From the NCBI RefSeq assembly GCF_017589465.1, contig NZ_JAELYA010000013.1, positions 1 to 64,000 of the forward strand: a stretch of 64,000 nt of DNA, read 5' to 3'. Within the stretch, counting starts at the first letter, position 1, and each line of letters opens with the position of its first letter. The position numbers and the translations under genes were made by a program. The notes beneath the pieces were generated by a model, which was not told the DNA's origin, ran no database searches, and was given only the letters and a program-made list of their open reading frames with translations. Below, one piece after another: positions 25,530 through 34,393 of this stretch. Source of the DNA: Pseudomonas schmalbachii (GTDB taxonomy: Bacteria; Pseudomonadota; Gammaproteobacteria; Pseudomonadales; Pseudomonadaceae).

Positions 25530-26837
25530 TCAGTTGTTGCCGCGGCTGACGCTCAGGCCTTTCAGCAGGCTGAGGGCCTGGCTCAACTGGTAGTCGGCAT
25601 CCTGCGGGCGCGGCTGGCTCGCGGATTTCTTGCCGGCGGTCGGGCGATCCTCGCCACCATTGCCATTGGACAGGTGACCAGCCAGGTCGGCTTCCTTGAA
25701 GCCCTCGAACTCGCTTTGCTCGCGGGTCACCTTGGCGCGCTCGACCTCGATGTCCGGAGCGATGCCCTGGGCTTGGATGGAACGGCCGTTCGGCGTGTAG
25801 TAGAGCGCGGTGGTGAGCTTCAGCGCACGGTCGTTGTTCAGCGGCAGCACGGTCTGCACCGAGCCCTTGCCGAAGCTGTCGGTGCCCATGAGGATCGCGC
25901 GCTTGTGGTCCTGCAGGGCGCCGGCGACGATTTCCGCCGCCGAAGCGCTGCCGCCGTTGATCAGCACCACCAGCGGTACGCCGTCGCTGGGGTCGGCCGG
26001 ATCGGCGGAGAAGCGCAGCTCGGAGTTGGCGATGCGGCCCTTGGTGTAGACGATCAGCCCCTTGGTGAGGAAGGAGTCGGCCACTTCCACGGCGGATTGC
26101 AGCACGCCGCCGGGGTTGTTGCGCAGGTCGAGGACGATGCCCTTGAGCTTGCCGTTGTTCTCCTTGCGCAGACTGGCCAGCGCCTTGACCACTTCCTCGC
26201 CGCTGTTGACCTGGAACTGGGTGATGCGCAGGTAGCCGTAGTTCGGTTCGAGGATCTGGCTCTTGACGCTCTTGACCTTGATGATCGCGCGCTTGAGTTC
26301 GACGTCAAACGGCCGGCCGCCGCCGCGCACGATGGTCAGGACGATCGGTGAGCCGGGCTTGCCGCGCATGCTGTCGACCGCCTCGTTCATCGACTGGCCC
26401 TTGGTCGGCTTGCCGTCGATCTGCACGATCAGGTCGCCGGGCTGGATGCCGGCTCGCGCCGCCGGGGTGTCGTCGATCGGCGAAACCACCTTGATGAAGC
26501 CGTCTTCGGTGCCGACCTCGATACCGAGGCCGCCGAATTCGCCGCTGGTGCTTTCCTGCAGTTCGGAAAATTCCTGCGGGTCCAGGTAGGCCGAGTGCGG
26601 GTCGAGGTTGCTGAGCATGCCCTTGATGGCGTTTTCCAGCAGGGTATGGTCGTCCACCGGTTCGACATAGGCGGCCTTCACCCGGTCGAGCACTTCGGCG
26701 AAGGTGCGCAGCTCATCGAGGGGCAGCGGCGCTTCCTTGCCATTGGCGGCCGGAACGGCGGCAGGCGCGGCCAGCACGGCGCCGCTGCCCAGCAACAACG
26801 CCAGGGCCAGGGTGGTGAGACGGAAGCAATGCAGCAT
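25530..26837 (-). CDS. ctpA: C-terminal processing peptidase CtpA (S41 family)
   Basis: 435 aa periplasmic serine protease. Order: signal peptide (to about residue 30), PDZ domain (roughly 100-180, GFIKVVSPIDDTPAARAG), then the S41 core with catalytic Ser299 in NGGSASAAEI and Lys324 in SFGKGSVQ. In P. aeruginosa CtpA acts with lipoprotein LbcA to degrade peptidoglycan cross-link hydrolases. The neighbour envC, an activator of amidases, fits a role in cell-wall remodelling. Confidence 0.95.
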   Translation of the reverse strand: MLHCFRLTTLALALLLGSGAVLAAPAAVPAANGKEAPLPLDELRTFAEVLDRVKAAYVEPVDDHTLLENAIKGMLSNLDPHSAYLDPQEFSELQESTSGEFGGLGIEVGTEDGFIKVVSPIDDTPAARAGIQPGDLIVQIDGKPTKGQSMNEAVDSMRGKPGSPIVLTIVRGGGRPFDVELKRAIIKVKSVKSQILEPNYGYLRITQFQVNSGEEVVKALASLRKENNGKLKGIVLDLRNNPGGVLQSAVEVADSFLTKGLIVYTKGRIANSELRFSADPADPSDGVPLVVLINGGSASAAEIVAGALQDHKRAILMGTDSFGKGSVQTVLPLNNDRALKLTTALYYTPNGRSIQAQGIAPDIEVERAKVTREQSEFEGFKEADLAGHLSNGNGGEDRPTAGKKSASQPRPQDADYQLSQALSLLKGLSVSRGNN

Positions 26838-26863
26838 GTTTGGCTCCTAAGGCGTGTCGCCGC

Positions 26864-28165
26864 TTATCCCTGCGTGCGGCACCAGATAGAGGGGTCTGCC
26901 GGGCGACCCTGGTGGCGAATGGCGAAGTATACCGCCGGGGCGCTTTGTCCGCCGCTGGCGCCGACCGTGGCGATGGCCTCGCCGGCCTTCACCGTGTCGC
27001 CGGCACCCTTCAGCAGGCTCTGATTGTGGCCGTACAGGCTCAGGTAGCCGCCGCCGTGATCGAGGATCACCAGCAGGCCGGCGCCGCGCAGCCAGTCGGC
27101 GAACACCACGCGCCCGCCATGCACGGCGCGCACCGTGCTGCCGGCGTTGGCGCTGATGAGGACGCCGTCCCAGGTGGCGCGCGGGTCGTCGCCGCGTGGG
27201 CTGCCGTAGCGCGCCAGCACGCGGCCGTCGACCGGCCAGGGCAGCTTGCCGCGGGCGGCGCCGAAGGCTCCGCCGTAAGTGCTGCCTGAACTGGAGACCA
27301 ATGGACCGCTGTAGTCGACGCGCGGTTTCTTCGGGGCGACGGATGAACTGCTGGCCAGCTCGCGTTCACGCTCGCGCTCGCGGCGGGCGCGTTCGCGTTC
27401 CTCGGCAAGGGCGCGCTGGCGGGCCTCTTCGGCTTCGCGGGCCTGGCGCGCCAGGGTTTCCTCGATGGTCTTGAGCACCTTGGCCAGTTCCGCCTGGTCG
27501 TCCTGGCGGGCCTGCAGCTTCTTGTCGCCGGCGCTGTATTCGCTGTTCAGCTTGGCCAGCGCCTGCTGGTGCTCCTCGCGCACCTTGGCGAGTTCCTCGC
27601 GGCGGGCTTCGAGGGCGTTCTGCTGCTCGATCTGCTGGCTGTTCTGGCTGGCGATGTCCTTCTCGACGTTTTCCAGCTGGCGCAGGGTTTCATTGAAGGA
27701 GGCGAGCTGTTCGAGGCGGGCGCGGTTCAGATAGTCGTAGTAGGTGAGGGTGCGGCTGAATTTTTCCGGGTGTTCCTGGTTGAGCAGCAGCTTGAGGTAT
27801 TCCTGGCGGCCGCTCTGGTAGGCCGCGCGGGCCTGGATGGCGATCAGCCGTTGCTGCTCAAGGCGCTGACCCTGGAGTTTTTTTTTCTCCTGATCGAGCC
27901 GCTGCAGCTCTTCCTCGCTCTGCTTCAACTGTTCCTGCAGTCCCTTGACCTGCTTCTCCAGATCGCCCATCTGGGTTTCGGTGGACTTCAGCTGCTTCTG
28001 CACCCCGGATTTCTCTTCCTGGATGCTGCTGAGGGTCTTCTTCAGCTCGGCGATGTCTTTCCGCGTCTGTTCCAGTTGGCGCTGGGCATCGGCGCGCTCG
28101 TCGGCGACGGCGGCGAGGGGGCCCAGCAGGCAGATCAGCAGGAGGGAGGAGAGCGCGCGATGCAT
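26864..28165 (-). CDS. envC: Murein hydrolase activator EnvC-like (coiled coil and degenerate LytM)
   Basis: 433 aa. Signal peptide (MHRALSSLLLICLLGPLAAV), a long coiled coil (about residues 25-260, Gln/Glu/Lys-rich), then a C-terminal M23/LytM domain. The zinc ligands are not conserved: WDGVLISANAGSTV replaces the HxGxD site and VYFAIRHQG replaces the HxH. So, like E. coli EnvC, it should activate amidases rather than cut peptidoglycan itself. It lies between gpmI and ctpA, separated from gpmI by a terminator. Confidence 0.9.
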   Translation of the reverse strand: MHRALSSLLLICLLGPLAAVADERADAQRQLEQTRKDIAELKKTLSSIQEEKSGVQKQLKSTETQMGDLEKQVKGLQEQLKQSEEELQRLDQEKKKLQGQRLEQQRLIAIQARAAYQSGRQEYLKLLLNQEHPEKFSRTLTYYDYLNRARLEQLASFNETLRQLENVEKDIASQNSQQIEQQNALEARREELAKVREEHQQALAKLNSEYSAGDKKLQARQDDQAELAKVLKTIEETLARQAREAEEARQRALAEERERARRERERERELASSSSVAPKKPRVDYSGPLVSSSGSTYGGAFGAARGKLPWPVDGRVLARYGSPRGDDPRATWDGVLISANAGSTVRAVHGGRVVFADWLRGAGLLVILDHGGGYLSLYGHNQSLLKGAGDTVKAGEAIATVGASGGQSAPAVYFAIRHQGRPADPSIWCRTQG

Positions 28166-28218
28166 GGGGTGGCGGGCACCTGGAGGGTAGACCGGCCTAG
28201 TATGCCCGTCGCGGCCAC

Positions 28219-28257
28219 TAAAAAAAACGCCCCGGGCCGCGTGGCATGGGGCGTTTC
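28219..28257 (-). terminator. Intrinsic terminator after gpmI
   Basis: Minus-strand hairpin GGAAACGCCCC...GGGGCGTTTTTTT with a seven-T tract, 15 bp past the gpmI stop. It separates gpmI from envC, at least partly. Confidence 0.8.
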
Positions 28258-28271
28258 CGTTCGCCGGCGGA

Positions 28272-29807
28272 TTACAGCAGGGTGACGATCGAGCGGCCGG
28301 TCATTTCCTGCGGCACCGGCAGGCCCATCAGGGTCAGCATGGTCGGTGCCACGTCGGCCAGCACGCCGCCTTCGCGGATGCTCAGCTTGCGCTTGCCGAC
28401 GTAGACGAACGGCACCGGCTCGCAGGTGTGCGCGGTGTGCGCCTGGCCGGTCATCACGTCTTCCATCTGCTCGACGTTGCCGTGGTCGGCGGTGATCAGC
28501 GCTTCGCCGCCGACCTTGTCCAGCGCCGCGGCGATGCGGCCGACGCAGGTGTCCAGCGCTTCCACGGCCTTCACCGCGGCGTCGAACACGCCGGTGTGGC
28601 CGACCATGTCGCCGTTGGCGTAGTTGACGATGATCACGTCGAAGCGCTGGTTCTCGATGGCGTCGACGATGCGGTCGGTGACTTCCGGCGCGCTCATTTC
28701 CGGCTGCAGGTCATAGGTGGCGACCTTCGGCGACGGGATGAGGATGCGCTCTTCGCCCTCGAACGGCTCTTCGCGGCCACCGGAGAAGAAGAAGGTGACG
28801 TGGGCGTACTTCTCGGTCTCGGCGATGCGCAGCTGGGTCTTGCCGTTCTTCGCCAGGTATTCGCCGAGCACGTTGTCCAGGGATTCCGGCTTGTACGCGC
28901 TCGGCGCGGGGATGCTCGCCGCGTACTGGGTCAGCATCACGTAGCCGGCCAGGTTCAGTTCGCGCTGGCGCGGGAATTCCTTGAAGCCCGGCTCGACGAA
29001 GGCGCGCGACAGTTCGCGAGCGCGGTCGGCGCGGAAGTTCATGAAGATCACCGCGTCGCCGTCTTCCACTTTCACCTGCTCGCCGATGCGGGTGGCCTTG
29101 ACGAACTCGTCGCTCTCGCCGCGCTCGTAAGCGGCGGCCAGGCCTTCGACGGCGTTGGCGGCGGTGAATTCGGCCTGGCCTTCGGTGATCAGGTTGTAGG
29201 CGGCTTCGACACGGTCCCAGCGGTTGTCGCGGTCCATGGCGAAGTAGCGGCCGATCAGGCTGGCGGTGCGGCCCTTGCCGAGGCGGGCGAAGGTTTCGTC
29301 CATCAGCTTGATCGAGGGTTCGGCGCTCTTCGGCGGAGTATCGCGGCCGTCGAGGAAGGCATGCAGGTAGATCTTCTCGGCACCGCGCCTGGCGGCCAGT
29401 TCGGCCATGGCGACCAGGTGGTCCTGGTGGCTGTGCACGCCGCCGTCGGAGAGCAGGCCCATGAAGTGCACGGCCTTGCCGGCGGCAACGGCCTTGTCCA
29501 CTGCGCCGGTCAGCACCGGATTCTCGAAGAACTCGCCGTCGCGGATCGCCTTGGTCACGCGGGTGAAGTCCTGGTAGACGACACGGCCGGCGCCGAGGTT
29601 CATGTGGCCGACCTCGGAGTTGCCCATCTGGCCATCGGGCAGGCCGACATCCATGCCGGAGCCGGAGATCAGGCCGTGCGGCTGGCTGGCCAGCAGGCGG
29701 TCCCAGTTGGGCTTCTTCGCGGCGTAGATGGCGTTGTATTCGGGGGTGTCGCTATGGCCGAAGCCGTCCAGGATGATCAGGACCAGGGGTTTGGGCGATA
29801 CGCTCAT
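28272..29807 (-). CDS. gpmI: 2,3-bisphosphoglycerate-independent phosphoglycerate mutase
   Basis: 511 aa, full family length. It interconverts 3- and 2-phosphoglycerate in central carbon metabolism. Metal and catalytic motifs are intact: [26 protein letters not shown] with the phosphoserine, [34 protein letters not shown] and [10 protein letters not shown]. The manganese-dependent iPGM type is the main form in pseudomonads. It is transcribed leftward, divergent from the rhodanese-grxC-secB unit. Confidence 0.98.
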   Translation of the reverse strand: MSVSPKPLVLIILDGFGHSDTPEYNAIYAAKKPNWDRLLASQPHGLISGSGMDVGLPDGQMGNSEVGHMNLGAGRVVYQDFTRVTKAIRDGEFFENPVLTGAVDKAVAAGKAVHFMGLLSDGGVHSHQDHLVAMAELAARRGAEKIYLHAFLDGRDTPPKSAEPSIKLMDETFARLGKGRTASLIGRYFAMDRDNRWDRVEAAYNLITEGQAEFTAANAVEGLAAAYERGESDEFVKATRIGEQVKVEDGDAVIFMNFRADRARELSRAFVEPGFKEFPRQRELNLAGYVMLTQYAASIPAPSAYKPESLDNVLGEYLAKNGKTQLRIAETEKYAHVTFFFSGGREEPFEGEERILIPSPKVATYDLQPEMSAPEVTDRIVDAIENQRFDVIIVNYANGDMVGHTGVFDAAVKAVEALDTCVGRIAAALDKVGGEALITADHGNVEQMEDVMTGQAHTAHTCEPVPFVYVGKRKLSIREGGVLADVAPTMLTLMGLPVPQEMTGRSIVTLL

Positions 29808-29889
29808 GTGGTTACGGCTCTTTCCGGGAACGGGTCAGAAAAGGACCGGCATTTTACCGTCTGGGGCCGACGGGCGCCATGATTCGCGG

Positions 29890-29922
29890 GGTTCAGCCGT
29901 CAGGAGGGGCTGTGTATACTGG
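29890..29922 (+). promoter_or_regulatory. Possible promoter for rhodanese-grxC-secB
   Basis: A good -10 hexamer, TATACT (29915-29920), lies 33 bp upstream of the rhodanese ATG. The -35 is weak. Position between divergent genes supports it. Confidence 0.4.
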
Positions 29923-29953
29923 CCGGCATTTTTACATCCGGACATCTCGCCAC

Positions 29954-30376
29954 ATGCAAGCTTTCCTCACTCGTCTGATCGAATTCACCAGCAACCATTA
30001 CCTGCTGGTCGGCGCCCTGGCTGTCCTGCTGGTCCTCCTGCTGCTTCACGAGCTGCGCCGCGGCGGCCGCAGCCTGTCGACCCGCGAGCTGACCGCGCTG
30101 GTCAACTCCGACCAGGGCGTGGTGCTGGATATCCGCTCGAGCAAGGAGTTCTCCGCCGGCCACATCGTCGATGCGCTGAACATCCCCTCCGACAAGCTGA
30201 CCGCCCGCATGAGCGAGCTGGACAAGCACAAGGCCAAGACCATCATCGTGGTCGACAGCATGGGCCAGCACGCCGGCACCTGGTGCGGCGTGCTGCAGAA
30301 GGCCGGCTACACCGCGGCCAAGCTCTCCGGCGGCATCGGCAGCTGGCGTGGCGATAACCTGCCGCTGGTGAAGTAA
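29954..30376 (+). CDS. Rhodanese-like domain protein (YibN-like) lacking the catalytic cysteine
   Basis: 140 aa from ATG 29954. One N-terminal membrane segment (YLLVGALAVLLVLLLLHEL) is followed by a cytoplasmic rhodanese fold (VVLDIRSSKEFSAGHIVDAL, LSGGIGSWRGDNLP). In the active-site loop, where sulfurtransferases have Cys, this protein reads VVDSMGQHAG, so classic thiosulfate sulfurtransferase activity is unlikely. A Cys comes later (GTWCGVLQ). It starts the unit rhodanese - grxC - secB, as E. coli yibN also precedes grxC and secB, suggesting a link to thiol or protein-export physiology. Confidence 0.88.
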   Translation: MQAFLTRLIEFTSNHYLLVGALAVLLVLLLLHELRRGGRSLSTRELTALVNSDQGVVLDIRSSKEFSAGHIVDALNIPSDKLTARMSELDKHKAKTIIVVDSMGQHAGTWCGVLQKAGYTAAKLSGGIGSWRGDNLPLVK

Positions 30377-30377
30377 G

Positions 30378-30632
30378 ATGCCGGCGGTACTGATCTACAC
30401 CACCCAGTGGTGCCCCTTCTGCATCCGCGCCAAGTCGCTGCTGGAGCAGAAGGGCGTCGCCTACGAGGAAATCCCTGTGGACGGCAATCCCGCACTGCGC
30501 GCCGAGATGGCCGGCAAGGCGGGCCGCACTTCGGTGCCGCAGATCTGGATCGGCGATATCCATGTCGGCGGTTGCGACGATCTTTACGCGCTGGAACGCG
30601 CGGGTAAGCTGGACACGCTGCTGTCGGCGTGA
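30378..30632 (+). CDS. grxC: Glutaredoxin 3
   Basis: 84 aa. The dithiol active site is TQWCPFCIRAKSLL, with cis-Pro motif TSVPQIW and glutathione-binding GGCDDLYALE. It is a cytoplasmic disulfide reductant using glutathione. It starts 1 bp after the rhodanese stop and precedes secB. Confidence 0.97.
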   Translation: MPAVLIYTTQWCPFCIRAKSLLEQKGVAYEEIPVDGNPALRAEMAGKAGRTSVPQIWIGDIHVGGCDDLYALERAGKLDTLLSA

Positions 30633-30668
30633 TTCCTCACTGCAAACGAAGCACAAGAAGGTCCTGAA

Positions 30669-31154
30669 ATGACTGAGCAAACCAACACCGGCGCTGCCGA
30701 GCAAGACAACAACCCGCAATTCTCCCTGCAGCGCATCTATGTGCGCGACCTGTCCTTCGAAGCGCCGAAGACTCCGGAAATCTTCCGCCAGGAGTGGCAG
30801 CCGAGCGTCTCCATGGACCTCAACACCCGCCAGAAGCAGCTCGAAGGCGACTTCTTCGAAGTGGTGCTGACCGTTTCCGTGACCGTGAAGAACAAGGAAG
30901 AGACCGCCTTCATCGCCGAAGTGCAGCAGGCCGGCATCTTCCTGGCCAAGGGCCTCGACCCGGCGAGCATGAGCCACACCCTCGGCGCCTTCTGCCCGAA
31001 CATCCTCTTCCCATACGCCCGCGAAACCCTGGACAGTCTGGTGGTGCGCGGCTCGTTCCCGGCGCTGATGTTGTCGCCGGTGAACTTCGACGCCCTGTAC
31101 GCCCAGGAGCTCGCCCGCATGCAGGCCGCCGAACAGGCTCCCTCCGTGCAGTGA
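30669..31154 (+). CDS. secB: Protein-export chaperone SecB
   Basis: 161 aa. Hallmarks are [21 protein letters not shown], the acidic SecA-contact strand, and [20 protein letters not shown]. It is a tetrameric cytosolic chaperone that keeps preproteins unfolded and hands them to SecA. A GAAGGT-type ribosome site precedes the ATG. Last gene of the unit, with a terminator right after. Confidence 0.98.
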   Translation: MTEQTNTGAAEQDNNPQFSLQRIYVRDLSFEAPKTPEIFRQEWQPSVSMDLNTRQKQLEGDFFEVVLTVSVTVKNKEETAFIAEVQQAGIFLAKGLDPASMSHTLGAFCPNILFPYARETLDSLVVRGSFPALMLSPVNFDALYAQELARMQAAEQAPSVQ

Positions 31155-31185
31155 TCGCCGTTCCTCGATGAAGAACGCGATGAAG

Positions 31186-31207
31186 AAGCGCCTACGGGCG
31201 CTTTTTT
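31186..31207 (+). terminator. Intrinsic terminator after secB
   Basis: AAGCGCC-TACG-GGCGCTT followed by TTTT, about 30 bp past the secB stop. Strong canonical form. Confidence 0.88.
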
Positions 31208-31833
31208 CATTTGGGGCCTGGCAGTCCCACCCCGTAGGGCGGGTTTCACCCGCCCTGCCTTGATAATCCGTGAACGACCTTTCTCTTTGCCTGCGAGGAA
31301 ATTCCGGCCTGTGGATTCCGAATCGTCTGAATTCCATTGCTGGTGCAGGAATCCTCCTCGGATGACTCCGTCATTCTTCCTGCCGAAGACTGCACGAAAA
31401 CCGGGCTTCTCGTTGAAGGCACCGCCAGACAAGGCTTCCGTGGATCAGTCCACAGCTCTTTCCCGTCCTTTTCCACTGTATCTGTGTATATCCCGGCCTT
31501 CCTGCGCCATGCACAAAAGGCTGTGGATAAGTCTGTGGGTTGCGTGGGGAGCGCCTGGTCTGTTGGACGTCTGTTGGCTGATCAACAGAGTTGTCTGATT
31601 TTTGATCAGTCGGCGCCACTTTGGTGCGCCTCGCACTAGCACTGCGCAGGACATTTTCGCTTCCAGAGCGCTTCTGGAACGCCCGTCCGAGAGCCTGCGG
31701 CAGCCGCAGAGCGCTGCATTCCAGAGCGAATCGCCCGTAATCCGTGGCTTGCCGTCATGAGGCGGGTTTTTGCTCCGGTTCTTTCGCCGAAGTTGGCACA
31801 GCCCCTGCAATGATCCAGTCAGACAACGGTTTT
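31208..31833. other. Gene-free stretch after secB
   Basis: Over 600 bp with no supported gene. It holds a short GTAGGGCGGGTTTCACCCGCCC palindrome region (about 31234-31256), an AT-richer section with an exact DnaA-box sequence TGTGGATAA (31522-31530), and small hairpins around the repeated word TTCCAGAGCG (about 31659 and 31718). Short frames exist on both strands but lack ribosome sites. Confidence 0.5.
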
Positions 31834-32110
31834 GGGGCCTCGGTACAGGCAGGCTGGGGAATCCCACTTTTACAACCGGCGGATCGCGCCGCAGTGCGCG
31901 GCGAACGCCGCCTCACGGTTCGGGGGTCCTGGTACAGGCAGGCCGGGGAAACCCCCTTTTTAATCCCGGAGGAGCGCAGCGCGCCCTCCAGACCCGTTCA
32001 GGGGCCCTCGGTCAGGCAGGCTGGGGAATCCCCTCTTTCTACACCGGCGGAGTTCGCTTGCGATCCGCCGAAGTCTTCGGGGGCCCGGTTTAGGCAGGCC
32101 GGGAGATCCC
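31834..32110. repeat. Four tandem ~80-bp repeats with internal hairpins
   Basis: A conserved ~40-bp block occurs four times: GGGG(G)CC, then C(A/T)GG or TAGG in the anchor CAGGCAGGC, then GGGGAATCCC-like hairpin sequence and a T-run. Anchors start at 31846, 31935, 32013 and 32091, so spacing is 89, 78 and 78 bp. Between blocks lie different stem-loops: 31876-31911, 31967-31990 (GGAGG...CCTCC) and 32044-32069 (CGGCGGA...TCCGCCG). Each block ends in a weak terminator-like GGGG-AA-CCCC-TTTT on the plus strand. Known relatives were not recognised. Confidence 0.75.
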
Positions 32111-32115
32111 CGCTT

Positions 32116-32565
32116 TTATTCCGCCTGAGGGCTGATCGTCAGCCGCCACCCATCGTCGTCTTCGGCACCGCTCCAGGTGCCGCGCAGCGGACGGGTGGAA
32201 ACCAGGCTCAGCAGCAGATCATTCTCCCGCGGCACGATGCGCCAGCGCAGCGGCAGGTCGCCAAGACGCCCCTGGCCCTGGCGGGCTTCGCCGTCGGCGG
32301 CCAGCGTCAGGGCCAGCGCACCGTCGACATGGCCGGCGTGCACCTCCACCTCGCGGTCGAAGCGCAATTGCAGGCTGTCCGCCTGCATTTCCACCGCCAG
32401 CAGACGAGGCTTTCCGGCTTCCGGAGCGAACAGGCGCCCGAGCATCAGGCCGACCAGCAGGCCGAACACCGCGAGCGACAGCATCACCCGCAGCCAGGGG
32501 CGGGGCCGCACTTGCGTCGCAGGGGGAGTAGAATGCCGGCCGTCCTCAGGCCCGGAGCGCTGCAT
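32116..32565 (-). CDS. Hypothetical membrane-anchored protein
   Basis: 149 aa if translation starts at ATG 32565. One hydrophobic segment ([19 protein letters not shown]) follows a short Pro/Arg-rich N-terminus; the rest is a soluble, probably periplasmic beta-rich domain ([37 protein letters not shown]). Not recognised. The chosen start overlaps the divergent trmL start codon (CATG at 32563-32566), which is unusual. A start farther in, near the membrane segment, is possible. Confidence 0.65.
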   Translation of the reverse strand: MQRSGPEDGRHSTPPATQVRPRPWLRVMLSLAVFGLLVGLMLGRLFAPEAGKPRLLAVEMQADSLQLRFDREVEVHAGHVDGALALTLAADGEARQGQGRLGDLPLRWRIVPRENDLLLSLVSTRPLRGTWSGAEDDDGWRLTISPQAE

Positions 32566-33025
32566 GTTCCACGTGATCCTTTTCCAACCGGAGATTCCGC
32601 CGAATACCGGCAACATTATCAGGCTGTGCGCCAACTCGGGCTGCAGCCTGCACCTGATCGAGCCGCTGGGTTTCGAGCTGGACGACAAGCGCCTGCGCCG
32701 CGCCGGCCTGGATTACCACGAGTATGCCAGTGTGCGCCGCTACGCCACCCTGGAAGAGTGCCTGGACAGCCTCGGCCATCCGCGCCTGTTCGCCTTCACC
32801 ACCAAGGGCTCGCACGCGTTCCACGAGGTCGCCTACCAGCGTGGCGATGCCTTCCTGTTCGGTCCGGAAAGCCGCGGCCTGCCGGAAGAGATACGCGATG
32901 CACTGCCGCCCGAACAACGCCTGCGCCTGCCCATGCGGCCCGGCTGCCGCAGCCTGAACCTGTCGAACACGGTGGCGGTGACGGTATACGAGGCCTGGCG
33001 CCAGCACGGTTTCGCCATGGACTGA
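32564..33025 (+). CDS. trmL: tRNA (cytidine/uridine-2'-O-)-methyltransferase TrmL
   Basis: 153 aa SPOUT-fold enzyme that 2'-O-methylates the wobble base (position 34) of tRNA-Leu isoacceptors. Motifs: [33 protein letters not shown] and the knot motif [21 protein letters not shown]. Only the catalytic core is present, as in E. coli TrmL (YibK). A TAGAAT -10-like sequence lies about 30 bp upstream. Confidence 0.95.
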   Translation: MFHVILFQPEIPPNTGNIIRLCANSGCSLHLIEPLGFELDDKRLRRAGLDYHEYASVRRYATLEECLDSLGHPRLFAFTTKGSHAFHEVAYQRGDAFLFGPESRGLPEEIRDALPPEQRLRLPMRPGCRSLNLSNTVAVTVYEAWRQHGFAMD

Positions 33026-33136
33026 CGCCCGCCCGGCGGAAATCCGTTCCGCCCGGCTATTACCGGGGCGCGCCGCCGGTTGGCGACGGACCTTGCGATA
33101 AACTTTTCAGCATCCCCATCGCCTTCCTGTTGAAAG

Positions 33137-34138
33137 ATGAACTCCGCCGATCCGTTCAAACCCGCCTGGTGGTTGCCCGGCCCGCACCTGCAGACGCTGT
33201 GGAGCCCGTTCTTCCGCGCGGCGCCGCAGCTGCACCGGCAGCGCGAGCGGCTGTGGCTGGAGGACGGCGACTTCATCGACCTCGACTGGCACGGCCCGCA
33301 CGAAGCCCATGCGCCGCTGGTGCTGGCGCTGCACGGCCTCACCGGCTCTTCCGGCTCGCACTACATCCTCGGCCTGCAACAGTCCCTCGCCGCGCGCGGC
33401 TGGGCCAGCGTGGCGCTGAACTGGCGCGGCTGCTCCGGCGAGCCGAACCACCTGCCGCGCGGCTACCACTCCGGCGTCAGCGACGACCTCGCCCTGGTGA
33501 TCGCCCACCTGCGCGCCCAGCGGCCGCTGGCGCCGCTCTATGCGGTGGGCTATTCGCTGGGCGGCAACGTGCTGCTCAAGTACCTCGGCGAGACGGGCAG
33601 CGACTGCCCGCTCTGGGGCGGCGTGGCGGTTTCCGTGCCGTTCCGCCTGGACCAGTGCGCCGACCGCATCGGCATCGGCTTCTCGCGGGTCTACCAGGCG
33701 CATTTCATGCGCGAGCTGGTGGCCTACGTGAAGACCAAGCAGCAGGCCTTCATCCAGCGCGGCAGCCACGAGCACCTGGCGAGCCTCGAACGCCTCGGCA
33801 CACTGGACGGCATGCGCACCTTCTGGGACTTCGACGGCCGGGTGACCGCACCGCTGCACGGCTTCGCCGATGCCCACGACTACTACCGGCGCGCCTCCAG
33901 CCGCTACTACCTGGGCGGCATCCGGGTGCCGACGCTGATCATCCACTCCAGCGACGATCCGTTCATCGATGCCCACAGCGTGCCATCACCGGACGAACTG
34001 ACCGCCGCCACCGAGCTGGAATTGCTAGGGCAGGGCGGGCACGTCGGCTTCATCGGCGGCACGCCGCGCCAGCCCGACTACTACCTGGAGAGGCGCATTC
34101 CGGAGTGGCTGGTCCAGATTAGTAGAACCCGCTACTGA
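33137..34138 (+). CDS. Alpha/beta hydrolase of the YheT family
   Basis: 333 aa. Family motifs: WWLPGPHLQTLW at the N-terminus, LVLALHGLTGSSGSHYILG, NWRGCSGEPN, the nucleophile elbow GYSLGGNV, the Asp region HSSDDPFI and the His in GGHVGFIGG. The catalytic triad looks complete. Physiological substrate unknown (esterase-like). From here rightward the gene order resembles a different part of the PAO1 chromosome than the left half. Confidence 0.92.
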   Translation: MNSADPFKPAWWLPGPHLQTLWSPFFRAAPQLHRQRERLWLEDGDFIDLDWHGPHEAHAPLVLALHGLTGSSGSHYILGLQQSLAARGWASVALNWRGCSGEPNHLPRGYHSGVSDDLALVIAHLRAQRPLAPLYAVGYSLGGNVLLKYLGETGSDCPLWGGVAVSVPFRLDQCADRIGIGFSRVYQAHFMRELVAYVKTKQQAFIQRGSHEHLASLERLGTLDGMRTFWDFDGRVTAPLHGFADAHDYYRRASSRYYLGGIRVPTLIIHSSDDPFIDAHSVPSPDELTAATELELLGQGGHVGFIGGTPRQPDYYLERRIPEWLVQISRTRY

Positions 34139-34264
34139 GCATCCCCGCAGCGCCAACCCTCGCTCTTTTCCGGCATGCCCGGTGTCGCTCATACAAAATT
34201 ATCGGAAAACTCCTACGAGACGCCGGGTTGACCTTTCGCACGGCCGTCAATAATCATGGAAAAC

Positions 34265-34282
34265 GATAATCAATATCATCTG
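34265..34282 (+). promoter_or_regulatory. Fur-box-like sequence
   Basis: GATAATCAATATCATC, preceded by AATAATCAT, resembles the Fur consensus GATAATGATAATCATTATC with several mismatches. It lies about 110 bp upstream of the AT-rich acetyltransferase gene. Iron regulation is possible but untested. Confidence 0.4.
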
Positions 34283-34393
34283 TGGTTGGTGGTAAGAATT
34301 TTGCCGGTACTTGGTGAATCCTTTTTTCCCATGTCGGTTCTTAACTTATAAGACCAGGCACTTGGAAAACTTCCAGGAAAGGAGAGAGTGTAA

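Noticed and set aside
31834..32110. A CRISPR array
   Set aside because: The repeats are imperfect, the blocks and spacers are not of CRISPR type, the spacers are themselves hairpins, and no cas genes are present.
31744..34122. A 792-codon plus-strand open frame running across the repeats, trmL and the YheT-like gene
   Set aside because: It overlaps two well-recognised genes in another frame and includes the tandem repeats; composition is Arg/Pro/Ala-rich and not protein-like.
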